DNA of 64,000 nt from Apostichopus japonicus (Eukaryota > Echinodermata > Holothuroidea > Aspidochirotida > Stichopodidae): positions 21,388,898 through 21,452,897 of the forward strand of contig NC_092577.1 in assembly GCF_037975245.1 (NCBI RefSeq), read 5' to 3'. Below are positions 33,888 through 44,265 of the stretch, in pieces. The stretch's first letter is position 1. Each line of letters starts with the position of its first letter. The notes beneath the pieces were generated by a model. It made no database searches. It was not told the DNA's origin and saw only the letters and a program-made list of their open reading frames with translations. Position numbers and translations under genes: made by a program.

Positions 33888-35282
33888 TGTCACGGCTGTA
33901 TTACTGGGACATGTGGGTTCGCAGATTTCCTTACAAATACTGGGGTGTTTACACTATCACAATCAACAAAATACAACAAGACGCTGTCAAAGTTAGTGAA
34001 CAACTATTATTAGACGTCTTATTGCACTAATTTTAACATCAAAGTACTTAACACCAAAAGAAATCAATTAACTTATAATTAAATATTGAATATTATTCGC
34101 CCGTTAAGTTATATTGCATCCTCTATTATATTGCCCCTCTTGTTTCAGCTTACTATCCCTATGCAACGTGTAAACCATAATGTTCATACTATCCGTAGTT
34201 CAAAGTGGGTAAAAACGTCGCGTGTATACTCCAGGGTTCACCAGTATATATATGGGGCCACGTTCAGGTCTGTTCCTGGTACTTCGTTGGGCCAGACAGG
34301 AATCCCGGATTAGCTGGAGAAGATGCTAAAGTGCCCGTGGCACAGTGGTACCTTTTATTCAGACCTCCGACTTAGGTTCATTAAATATCCTTACACTAGC
34401 ACTTAGCCTTACATTACGCGTCCAACGCGGCGCCACACGCAACGTACAACGCGGCGCCAAACGAAGGCGCAGGACGCAACGTGTAACGCGGCGATAAACG
34501 GAACGCCAAACACAGGGTCTAAATATGAAAACAGATACACAGCTACAGAGTCAACTTAACGGTGTCTACAATGCCGTTAACCGATGCAAATATACTAAGA
34601 ACCAATCGATGTACCAAACGGCAGCAACGTATCTTTCTGAGAGCTGACCTAGGCGATTTCCTAATGCTCCTAATTACGGACTAACCGAAATATATACAGT
34701 CACAGCAGAATAATCTCTACTAAAGTACACACATTGCACGCAATTCAGAGCGCTACTAAATAACGTCAAATGATAACAATCGGTCAATAACGTTACTCAT
34801 AAATAACTGGGCGTAATCTCCTCAGTGCAATAGTGCAGTTTGCTAACAATTTATACAACTCACAAATGTATCCAATAATATTCTAAACGCGTACAATATC
34901 TACTAACAATTATACACGGTGCTGTGGTATTAGAAACCTACCAACTTGGATAATAGTAAACTATATGATAACGTACCGTACGTCGACGTCTAGCGAGATT
35001 TTGTCAAAGAGTCCCCGCTGCACGTACCAACAGCTCCTTTTATACTAACCTGAACAATAGCTTAAGTTTACGCGCGTGAGAAAGTTACTACTTCAAAGAA
35101 CACCGCCTCAGAGTTGCAGTCACCACACTTCCAGAGACCGAGAGGCCAGGTGCACGATTACTTACGTCATAGTAAACAACATAACGGGGATTTCCCGACA
35201 TGGAAATATTACATTACTTCAACATTTAATACAGCATAAAGGATAGCCCTCAAAGTTTAAATACTACCCAAGTTCTGTTACA
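33888..35282 (-). repeat. 3' LTR of the second gypsy element (left boundary tentative)
   Basis: Right boundary is well supported: on the minus strand the tract AAGGTGGGAGGTG is followed by TGTAACAGAACTTGGG. A TATAAAAG box lies 236 bp further in. The left boundary at TGTCACGG (33,888) is chosen because LTR ends are TG...CA; no second LTR is present to confirm it. It holds a small imperfect repeat (aacgcggcgcca) at 34,425-34,500. Confidence 0.5.
35037..35044 (-). promoter_or_regulatory. TATA box in the second LTR
   Basis: TATAAAAG on the minus strand, in the U3 position of the presumed LTR. Function inferred. Confidence 0.5.
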
Positions 35283-35295
35283 CACCTCCCACCTT
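35283..35295 (-). other. Polypurine tract of the second gypsy element
   Basis: AAGGTGGGAGGTG directly before the LTR start on the minus strand. Confidence 0.6.
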
Positions 35296-35418
35296 AGCTC
35301 CTAATGCGTCCTCGCATTAACTTACTTGAAACTAACTATTACTTTAAACAAATTCTTCTACGTTGGAAGAACACGGCTACCACTCACGTTATCTTACAAA
35401 ATTATATAAAGAACTGGT

Positions 35419-35838
35419 TCAGTTCCACGCGTCGTTCCTCTGGAATCTTTCAACCACGACCTTGGTTAGTCCATCTGGGAATACGTTAGTGGTCACCCTT
35501 TGTTCCAACTTGCTGTCGTCTTCCAGGTCAACTTTATCCTCTCCTATAATGGACAGAGCCGATCGAGGGGATTGACGGTTTGACTGTTTGGCCAAGTGGG
35601 TTGTGGTGAGAACGGTGGAAGTTTTCTGGCAGTTCTTTTTCCTCGCCGGTGTCGTTTGTGGTGTAGGCGGAGGGGACGGGCGATCTTTGCCATCCCTCTT
35701 GTCCTTCCCGTCATTCGGTCCACCAATGTCCTTGATCGGAGATCCAAGTAGGGAATCCAGTGATGGCCATACATTTTTCCCTCCTCTTGACCTTCGGAGG
35801 TGTCTTAACGCCGTTACTTTGCCGTTTTCTTGATCCAT
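35419..35838 (-). CDS. Extra 3' ORF of the gypsy element, basic, unknown function
   Basis: 139 aa, intact. Starts five bases after the stop of the zinc-finger ORF, in the +1 frame, so the two may once have been one protein or may be translated by re-initiation. The N-terminal half is basic with a Pro/Thr-rich middle (PSPPPTPQTTPARKK); the C-terminal half is acidic (GEDKVDLEDDSK) and ends with FPDGLTKVVVERFQ. No domain recognised. Its position between integrase and LTR, where gypsy elements carry optional third ORFs, suggests an accessory function. Confidence 0.55.
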   Translation of the reverse strand: MDQENGKVTALRHLRRSRGGKNVWPSLDSLLGSPIKDIGGPNDGKDKRDGKDRPSPPPTPQTTPARKKNCQKTSTVLTTTHLAKQSNRQSPRSALSIIGEDKVDLEDDSKLEQRVTTNVFPDGLTKVVVERFQRNDAWN

Positions 35839-35842
35839 GTCC

Positions 35843-36094
35843 TTATTCTAATTCGTAAGTTTCGGTGGAAACGGTGCAAAGATCTTTCGGTTTAGCATTC
35901 TCGATGTGTCGGCTGGCAGTGTGACATGTGATGTCGAATCTCCTGTCAGAAGAATAATCACAATGCTGGCAAGTGAACTGTCGTCGAGGTCTCTCGTGTT
36001 TCTCCTTGTAGTGGTTTTCAAGATCGCCCCTCTTTGAGAACTTCTTACTGCAACTTGTACAACAGTACTGAACCTCGAAGTTATCTTTCTCCAT
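35843..36094 (-). CDS. C2H2 zinc-finger ORF in the 3' region of the gypsy element
   Basis: About 83 aa from the second Met (36,094, MEKDNFEVQ); the frame is open from 36,154. Two C2H2 fingers are plain: C-x2-C-x12-H-x4-H in CTSCSKKFSKRGDLENHYKEKH and again in the CQHCDYSSDRR...H segment, joined by a short linker. The second lacks the usual hydrophobic pattern of a classical finger (Cys before the first His). It follows the integrase and precedes the basic ORF. A nucleic-acid-binding accessory protein is likely; target and role are unknown. Intact, unlike the pol genes beside it. Confidence 0.65.
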   Translation of the reverse strand: MEKDNFEVQYCCTSCSKKFSKRGDLENHYKEKHERPRRQFTCQHCDYSSDRRFDITCHTASRHIENAKPKDLCTVSTETYELE

Positions 36095-36166
36095 TTTCGG
36101 AAAAATAAAAAGAGATAGAAGAACATTAGGATAGCTTTGACATTTAGTATCCATAGAGGGTGATCG

Positions 36167-37530
36167 TCACCCGTGTACGTCAGTCAGTTTCTGGAGTACT
36201 TTTCCTGGTCCTACCCAGGGTCCCTGCAGTTTAGGGGAGATGCCTTTCTTCCTGGTAGTAATCAGGAGCCATATCAGATCTCCATCCTGATAGGTCTGAC
36301 AACAGGCTCTCCTGTCATGTAATCTCTTCTGTTTGTTACTCGCCATCTTGAGATGTTTCCTTGCATTTTCATGTACTGTCATCAATCGCCGTTCGAGCTC
36401 CTCGACGTACTGGTTAAGCGATTTAGTCGTCTCATCAGGTGTCTTCTGGAGGTGAAATTGTAACGGTAGTATCACTTGTCGCCCTAGCAAAAGTTCAGCG
36501 GGGAAAACCCAGTACTCTCGTGCTTATAACAAAGGGAAGCCAGGAATCCCGAGTCTTTTTGATTCTCGCTTACGACCGTAGACAGCATCGCCTCCAGCGT
36601 CCTGTTAAATCTTTCCACCATCCCGTCTGATTGCGGATGAAATGGTGTAGTCCTGGTCTTTTTGACGTCAAGAAGTTTGCACATCTGTTGAAACAATTGG
36701 GACTCGAACTGTCTGTGTGAATTTCCCCTGGTATTCCGAAGCGACAGAAAAACTTTTCTACCAATATATTCGCAATTGTTCCTGCCTCCATATCCGGCAT
36801 AGCATAAGCTTCCGTCCATTTGCTGAAATAATCTGCTATCACCAGCACATACTTATTGCCCCTGTCTGACACTGGAAGTGGACCCATTATGTCCATAGCG
36901 CATTTTTTAAGAGGCTCACCGGAGATATACTGCTTCATTTTCCCCTTCGGTCCCTTCATAGGTCCCTTTCGTGACGCACAGGTATCACAATTCTTGCACC
37001 ACCTCTCCACAGCTCGACGGTACCCGCTCCAGTAGAAATGATCACGTATTCTACCTAGTGTTTTCCTTCCCATGAGGTGACCAGACAAACGATGGTTGTG
37101 AGCATTTTCCAGTATTTCTTCTTGCAGTTCCTGTGGTACTACAAGTTGCCATAACTGCGTTGCGCCTGTTCCAGACCTGAAACACCGGTGGAGGACTCCG
37201 TCTCGCAGCTGGAGCCGATCCCATTGTGTCCAGTAGTTTCTCAAAGTGGGACTCTCAGATGCGACTTGTTCCCACGTCGGCCTTGATTTCTGAAGTCCAA
37301 CATCTTTATCACGAACTTGTATGTCCCTCCATTCTTCCTTCGTTCTGGTCCGAATCCATGAGTTTGTCTTCTTCTCGGGCGGTGTACCTAGTTCACTCTT
37401 AGTCTCTTGGTTTTCGATAACATTGTCCTCTTCCTTTCCCGTTAACTTGTATAGTCGTAGTGCTGTAGTATCAGATAGTTGTTCATTAATGTAAAATAGC
37501 TCTATTTCTGTTTCTTCTTCTCCCCCATCC
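36167..37530 (-). pseudogene. Gypsy integrase, frameshifted
   Basis: The zinc finger HNHRLSGHLMGRKTLGRIRD and CKNCDTCASRK lies at 36,960-37,110. The DDE core begins CAMDIMGPLPVSDRGNKYVL (about 36,840-36,905) and continues FCRFGIPGEIHTD (near 36,700), then breaks. A second frame carries HPQSDGMVERFNRTLEAML (36,570-36,640) with the Glu. The C-terminal part ends GPWVGPGKVLQKLTD at about 36,180-36,230. At least two frameshifts occur near 36,690 and 36,490. The open upstream sequence up to 37,530 belongs to the RNase H-integrase linker and stops at the foreign insertion. Confidence 0.85.
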
Positions 37531-38299
37531 TATTGGTTATGTAATGGCTATGCCTTTTACTCTTCCACAACCTGTGCTCATATTCCCCTGTATAAGTACT
37601 AGTGAGCCAGTGGCAACAGTACTTTCTTTGTTCTGCCAAAGTTGCTGGTTGCAGTAAACATCTTCTCTTCTTCCTTTCTTTTCTTAGATAAGGGATGCTT
37701 TTTTCTTACTTGTTTCAGTTATAGGATAGACACTTGTATGCAGATTAGTCTGTGTAATTAGCTCTGATTGGTTCTCAGTATTACTCTTGGTATCTAAGGA
37801 GTGTATAGCCAATCAGAGGTGTTAAGAGGGTCACATGTTGTACCCTGTGGTTTAGGAGCTGCCTCCAAGGTGTCTTAGAGAGGCAGTTTAGTTGTCAGCC
37901 AGTCCACAGGGCATGTTTGTATATTAGTTACCCTTGACATCATGTAGTCTGTACACTACAGTATACATATAGAAAAATAGAGAAGTTGTCTATCTCGTGC
38001 TTAAAGAATACATATATATCTACATAAATATAACTTTACTGGAGGATGTAATTGTTAATTATTGATTTGCTGTACGTTTGTGAACATTATTCCATCGTTT
38101 ATTTAATGGATTCTATGGAACTGAGAGCTGTGTTCTGCTAGTTGCCATTTTGTATTTACATATCTTGTACCTGGACTTTATACCTACTCTCCTTGGGAAG
38201 AACGTTTCTCTGAACATATATATTATTTATTGGAGTATTCCTGGAACTCTCACTCATCTATTTTCACTGGAGTATATTCACAGAACTCTTACTACTCAG

Positions 38300-40008
38300 T
38301 TTCAGTTCTGTTATCGTAAATGGGTTTTGTTCGGAGGTTTTTAACGTAGAGAGGGGGGTGCGCCAGGGGTGCCCTCTGTCTCCATTACTTTATGTTTTGT
38401 TTAGCGAGTCCCTCTCTCGTCTTTTGGAAAGGGACTCCAGGCTTGTTTCATTCGTTGTGCCAGGGGGTGCCAAAGTGAAATGCGCTCAATATGCAGATGA
38501 CGTGACATGTGTTGTTTCGAGTCTGGGATCCTTTCGCGCACTCTCGGAGGATTTATCTATTTTTGAGAGAGCTACCGGGGCGAAGTTGAATCCAGAAAAG
38601 ACAAAGGGCCTTCGTCTTGGTAGCTGGAGATACAGAGACTTACCATTCGGTGCGTCGTGGTCGGATCAGAATATCAAAATTAATGGTATATGGTTCGGCT
38701 ACGATGCACCTGGTGATGTCACCTGGAGCGAGAGGGCTGAGGTATTTGAGAGCAGGCTCGAAACCTTTGGCACCCGCTGGCTTTCGATCCTAGGGAAAGT
38801 CACCGTAGTTAATCGTTTTGTTTCGCCCATCTTGTGGTACCCGGGCGCGGTGTATCCAATTCCGCGTCGCGTCCTGGTGCGGTTGGAGAGAGCGATATTT
38901 TCATTTATTTGGTCGGGTGGTACAGAGCTTGTCAAAAGGGCGGTAATGTACCAAAAACTGGAGAAGGGTGGGTTAGGGGTGGTTCATCTGGGAAGTAAGT
39001 TAACTTGCTTGTTATTTAAGCAGTTGTTTGTAGCGGTAACTGACCCAGGGTTGCCTTGTTCATATTTTGTACGTTTTTGGGGCGGTTTGCACCTGCGTCG
39101 ATGGGTCCCGGCGCTGTTTAGCAACAGAGAACCGCATAGTAGTACTCCAAACAGGGCGGTGCGTGTCATTTGCTCCGCTCTGATTGAGTTGCCCCCTGTT
39201 GACCTGTGACGGCCGGCCCTCGTTCACAGTTCTTTGCGGGATAGGGCCTTGAATGCAATTTTTGTACAGGGACGTCATCCTGTCGAAGTATGGCGTTCGG
39301 TGCATTCAAGGCTGAATGGTTGCAGGCTCCGTGACCTTGCATGGAGAATTGCACACGGTGCCTTGGTGACCAATCTGAAAAGGTATCACTGGCGATTGGG
39401 TGATGGACTGTGCCCGAGGACCGGCTGTGACAGCTTAGAGAGTACTGCCCATGGTTTTTGGCATTGCCCCTTTGTTTTGAACTTGTGGGAGTGGTTTCAG
39501 TCCTGGACCGACCGTTTAACGGGAGACCGTTCCTGGTCGGTAGGACGGGGTTTTGTTTTGTATGGATTAGATCCTCCAGTTTGTTCCGTTGCTGTGTTGC
39601 AGCGTATTATTTATGTTTGTTCTGTTGTAAAAAACTTATTTGGAGGAATAGATGTGATGTTGTTTTTAGGGGGAAATTTGCCAGTTGGCAGGCAGGCAGT
39701 CCTGGAGGCGGTGAAGTCTGACATTCGCCTTCAGGTTGAAGGCGATTTTCGCCGTCTATCTAGGGCTGCCTCTTTTGGACGGTGGTGTGCTGGGGAAGGG
39801 TGTTTTGTTTCGCTGCGTGCTGGTCGTCCTTTTGTAGTTTTTTAATATTTCAGTGGGGGGTTGGGCGTTTTGTCTCTGCAGGTCGGTGAGCGTATGTACT
39901 TTTTTTGGCTCGCTTGACCTGAGGTTCGTTTTTCAGAATGGGATGGTTTGGTAGTGCCGTTTGGCCGTGACGTTTTGTATCCCGTATGACGGGTCACGTA
40001 AAAAGCAC
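38300..40008 (+). mobile_element. LINE copy C, 5'-truncated, plus strand
   Basis: 1.7 kb 3' end of the same family as copies A and B. Homology begins inside the RT (tttcagttctg) and ends with the hairpin CCCGTATGACGGG and TCACGTAAAAAGC. A 5-bp candidate duplication ACTCA occurs at 38,294-38,298 and 40,008-40,012, too short to be decisive. Confidence 0.85.
38310..39845 (+). pseudogene. LINE ORF2 C-terminal half with intact YADD and one nonsense codon
   Basis: The frame reads VNGFCSEVFNVERGVRQGCPLSP from 38,310 with RT motif 4, YADD at 38,490-38,501 (catalytic pair), then the thumb region LSILGKVTVVNRFVSPILWY and RLERAIFSFIWSGG, and the C-terminal zinc motif CPRTGCDSLESTAHGFWHCPF near 39,410-39,475. 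A single TGA at 39,207-39,209 interrupts it; copy B has TCA there. The rest is in one frame to the stop at 39,845. Truncation removed the endonuclease and the first RT blocks. Confidence 0.87.
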
Positions 40009-40344
40009 TCACCTTCTATTTCGTACTATCGGACATTTACTGTATTAAACCTTTCAACACCGTGCCTACCAGTCCTTCAACTACATTGCTGTGCCGTGCT
40101 GCAATGTGCACATACATGTATTAGTCTTGTGGCCACTTGACACCCCTAGTTGTTTTTATCAATATCTCTAGTTTTCATTGTTGATACAAGTGTAATTGTG
40201 TTCTTTACGAAGATTCTTTAGGTTGCATACTTTCATGTGTGTGACCGAGCAAATATAGCTACTTATACTGTATACCTAACAGCCAGTCTTATTCTTGTTT
40301 TTAGCCTCTTGTATTTGTAATACAGTGGTCAGCTGTCTTCACTA

Positions 40345-41540
40345 GGGGGATTCCCAATAATCTTGTTGTACAGCTAGCTGCTGTCAAGAACCCCATATCC
40401 ACTTGTTCTCTGGCTTCGACTCTATCGCAGTAGATACAGTCTTGACAAGGTCTTCGTGATCAGCCATCAGCATTTCCATGTTGTTTTCCGGGTCTATGTT
40501 GTATTTCACAGTCATACGTCATGAACGTATCCAGCCAACTCGCCACTTGTCCTTCAGGATTTGGAACGTTCGTCAGCTAGCTGAGTGCTGCATGGTCCGT
40601 TCTCAACACAGGAGCGTCTTTGTGTCTTCGAAAGAGACCTGCTAAAATATGCAATCACCCTCTCGCACTGTTTGCCTGGCTGCCTCTAAGAAAGTACAGC
40701 GCCGATTCCTACGTCACAAGCATCAGTATCCAAGATGAACGTTTCATCGCGAATAGGTATGCTAACACAGGTGCTGACGTCAGGGCTCTTTCGCAGTTTT
40801 CTGTCCATCTGAACTTTACATTTTTCTCTGTCAACTTATGCAAAGGAGAACATATTTCGGCAAATCCTTGGATGAACCTTCGGTAATAAGAGCAGAGTCC
40901 TACAAAGCTACGAACCTGCGTCGTGGAAGATGGGAGTTGGCGAATCTGTTACAGCTTGTGTTTTGTCCATATCTGGTAAAATGCCATCTTGGGAAACGAT
41001 GCGGCCCAAGTAGGTTACTTGGTTCTGAAACAGGTTACCCTCCTTGGGAGAAAGTTTTAGTCCGGCGTCCCGTAGCTTTCTCAAATGTGTCTCCATAGAC
41101 TCCATAGACTATTACGTCGTCCAAGTACAAAAGACACGTCTGCCACTGTAGCCCTTTCGACACTCTCTCCATCAATCTCTCAAACGTAGCGGGAGCGTTG
41201 CATAACCAAAAGGTAATACTTTGAATTGATAAAAGCCACTGTAGGTCACGAATGCCGTCTTCGGTCGGTCTCCTTCCTCCATCTCTACCTGCCAGTAACC
41301 ACTGGCCAATGTGGAAAACCACCTCGAACCTGCCAGTGTATCCAGAGAGTCATCAATACGGGGTAGCGGATAACAATCCTTCGTAGTGACGGCGTTCAGC
41401 TTCCGGTAATCTACGCAGAATCTAGTAGAGCCATCTTTCTTCTTAACCAATACCACCGGAGATGACCAAGAAGTAGATGAAGGCTCAACAATGTCTTCAC
41501 GTAACATCCTGTTAATTTCCCAAGGTCTGCAGCCTCTTCG
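40345..41540 (-). pseudogene. Gypsy reverse transcriptase and RNase H, frameshifted
   Basis: RT reads DIVEPSSTSWSSPVVLVKKKDGSTRFCVDYRKLN (41,400-41,500), FYQFKVLPFGYA, NAPATFERLM and YLDDVIV (about 41,120), then GRIVSQDGILPD (near 40,990). The aspartate of the LDL block is altered to LASGYWQ, so the active site is damaged. RNase H follows with DTDACDVGIGAVLS in a shifted frame near 40,700-40,745, then RTDHAAL and a HRPGKQHGNADGLSR-like end near 40,470. A Cys-rich stretch lies at 40,400-40,440. At least three frameshifts. Confidence 0.82.
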
Positions 41541-41599
41541 CCTGAGAAATGGACATTACGGTCCCTTAAGAACGGAAAACTCAGCCTGATAATTTATTG

Positions 41600-43329
41600 C
41601 AGCTATGGCAGTCTTCAGGATTCTCTTGTGCCGAATGATGATTGTGATGATTGCCGAATGATGATGATGTGCCGAATGATGATTGTTATCCGCCATGTAG
41701 TGACCAGTTGTTGCATCTTTGCATGCAGTGTCGTTTGATCACTGAAAGAGAGCAAGTATATTGGCAGTTGAAAATACCTACATAGCAATTAGTAGTGCTG
41801 TGACATTATCATTCTAGTAGTGTGATGTAAATAATATTACACATTCTATTAAATGTGTCGTTGTGTGATGTAAATAATATCACATTTTCATTTTATTATA
41901 ATTGTGTAGTTGTTTGATGTAAACAATATTCCTGAACATGTCTCTTTGTGAATTATTTGTCAATTATTCTGACCAATTTTTCTAATCACCCATGAGTTCT
42001 TCATATTTCCATGAAATGTCTGAAAATGGCCTTGATCAATGAACTCTATCCACATGATTGCATAATAGGGCCTAATAGTGATAACCAAAAAATACCATTG
42101 GACAATATTTATTTGAACTAATTTAGAAGTGCAGAAAAAAACCCTATCATTTTTGTTTTTAAACATTCAAAACAGCTACAATGAAGCGTTTTAGGCAGAA
42201 AATTGACGCTAGATGACCTTTTACTTTGGTCAATGAGATTGTTGACAACATTATGGTCGTTCAATTCAGTCTGTAAGAAGGAGCATTTTCTGTGTCCTTT
42301 TCCAAAATATGAAAATGGCCAAAAAATTACCCCTACATGAATTTGATTTTCAATTCCTGAACAGCCTGTATGGACCACTGATCAATGATAATTCTAACCA
42401 ACCTTCATGACCATCCAATATCATAAGTGGCACTTGTTTTAACCCAATGGCTAAAAAAAAAACATGTCAATTGCATAAACACTCACTTCACGTGAACACT
42501 GGTCAAAGATAATGGTGACCAACACTAACTTGAGTCTGTATGAGACACATTTTACATGGTCTATCCCAAATTATGCAACGTGTCTAAAAATGACTGTTAT
42601 ATGACATTTGACCTTAACACCCTATATGGATCACTGTCAGTGTTAATTGTTACCAGCAGCCATAATCTTCAAGATTGCCACAATTTCACAAATGACCCCT
42701 ATATAGATTACCTCCACTTCCAAAATACTACAGATGCATACATGTATACTTACTTTGTCATTGTGACCTACCGGACCTATGACCGTTGTGTGCGTGATGC
42801 TCCGTAGATATGAGCAACGGAGTAGGGAAAACAATCCAGTGCCCCACAACTGGAAAAGGGCTGTGGGCGCCGCTAGTTAAACCAGAAGGTTACACGAATT
42901 GAGGCGTTAAACTCCATCTAAAATCTAAAGCCTTTTGTCACTGTCACTCTTATTCATCAAAATTGGTCCATGTATGCACTTTGAAACTAATTGTTAGCAA
43001 AGATAGTGATATAGACAGTCGGACATGCAGAGTGATAGATGCCCCATGATAAAAATAGCTGCCACCATACTGGCATGAGCAAAAAATTTAGCTGCACCGT
43101 TCAGAATATGGGAATGACAAGATGTCTTCTAAAAATTACTAAATGTGTGCATATAGTATTTTCAGGTTTTCTGGGCAAAATCCAATGAATGTAGCAATGA
43201 ACTAGAAAAGAAGAAACATTGTGGAGAATAAAAATTACTGCCCAACTGTACATGGGTTGCAGATCACCGAAGGTTGTGTGTGCTTTCACACCTTTCAGCA
43301 GGTGCACCAATACACCCAAATATTATTAC
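41600..43329. other. Non-coding stretch with degenerate TGACC-rich repeats
   Basis: No gene seen. A short (atgatgatgtgccga)n patch lies at 41,630-41,690. From 41,990 to 42,700 a diverged motif (tatggaccactg...tcaatgataat, atgacctttgacc) recurs irregularly; the same motif appears at 47.9-48.4, 49.4-49.7 and 50.7 kb. Confidence 0.45.
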
Positions 43330-44158
43330 CTGTCGTCAACTAAGCTCAACAGGCTCTCCTTGAGGATATAAGTGGTGACTTCATCATTGCTGATGGCGTC
43401 CTCAATGAGGTTCACATAATCAGCTGTATACCTGCAAGGGGAAGTAGCAGTTCAACATTAACATGTACATTGTGTCTCAATATTCCAATCAAGTACGATG
43501 ACGTCTAATGGAATCTGTCTACACAAAAATGACCTTAACGTCATGTATATGTTGTTTTAGTTTTCATGCTAGGATATAAACCTATAGCACTAACACAAAG
43601 CCAGCAACCAACAGCACTGACACCTGATTTATATGGATTGATCGTTTTTGTCATGGGTTATTTGAGTAGTCTGTATGTTATACCGTTATAAAACTGACAA
43701 GGGTTGCTTGGGATATAGTAATTTTGATCAACTTTCAGAATATGGCTGTTCTAACTTTTAATTGTTGGAAACTGCTGTTGGGTGTTGTCTGGGAAAGCAG
43801 GAAAAATAAGATATTAGGTATGCATTTATTGACTGGCAATGAATTGCCTGTGTGGGCGAGGTATGTTGGGGGAACACAATTTTAGGTCTGATAGGATATG
43901 ATTGATTGAATAATTTATAATGAATGACACACAAAGAAGAACATGCTGAGCATTGTCTTTGAGTTGTGAAACAATTAACACAAGTCATACCATTTAGTGG
44001 CCTCCTACAACCCTTTAGTTGCCCATGACTTGTCCTTGCTGTATATCAACCAACACACCTAGGAAGCTGTAACAACCAAGTGAAGTGAAGGTGGTAGTAA
44101 TTAAGAAACAAACTATCACCATATCATTATGCAGCCAAAATTGGACCATTAGCTTGTG

Positions 44159-44265
44159 CTTTTTACGTGACCCGCAATGCGGGATAGAAAACGTCACGGC
44201 CAAACCGCACTACCGAACCATCCCATTCTGACAAACGAAACTCAGGTCTAGCGAGCCAAAAAAAC
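44159..44265 (-). mobile_element. LINE copy E, 107-bp 3' tail with 19-bp target duplication
   Basis: Contains only the end of the 3' UTR and the hairpin CCCGCATTGCGGG. Flanked by perfect copies of attggaccattagcttgtg at 44,140-44,158 and 44,266-44,284. Shows that extreme 5' truncation still yields a proper insertion. Confidence 0.93.

Larger units (their letters stand above)
37531..40344. other. 2.8-kb insertion in the gypsy element, containing LINE copy C
   Basis: Gypsy coding sequence ends near 37,530 and resumes near 40,344. Apart from LINE copy C (38,300-40,008) it holds about 770 bp and 335 bp of unclassified DNA. The left piece contains a TGTTAAGAGGGTCACATG start at 37,829 and could be a solo LTR into which the LINE jumped. 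I found no duplicated target site, so the edges are approximate. Confidence 0.45.
33888..41600 (-). mobile_element. Second Ty3/gypsy element, 5'-truncated and interrupted
   Basis: Minus strand. RT and RNase H lie at 41,540-40,345, integrase at 37,530-36,167, two extra 3' ORFs at 36,094-35,419, then polypurine tract and LTR. Here the order is the usual RT-RH-INT. Gag, protease, the RT start and the 5' LTR are missing beyond about 41,600. Between RNase H and integrase about 2.8 kb of foreign DNA with LINE copy C is inserted. Upper boundary is approximate. Confidence 0.8.

Noticed and set aside
38294-40012. Target duplication of LINE copy C (ACTCA)
   Set aside because: Five bases only; could be chance. 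Not used as evidence.
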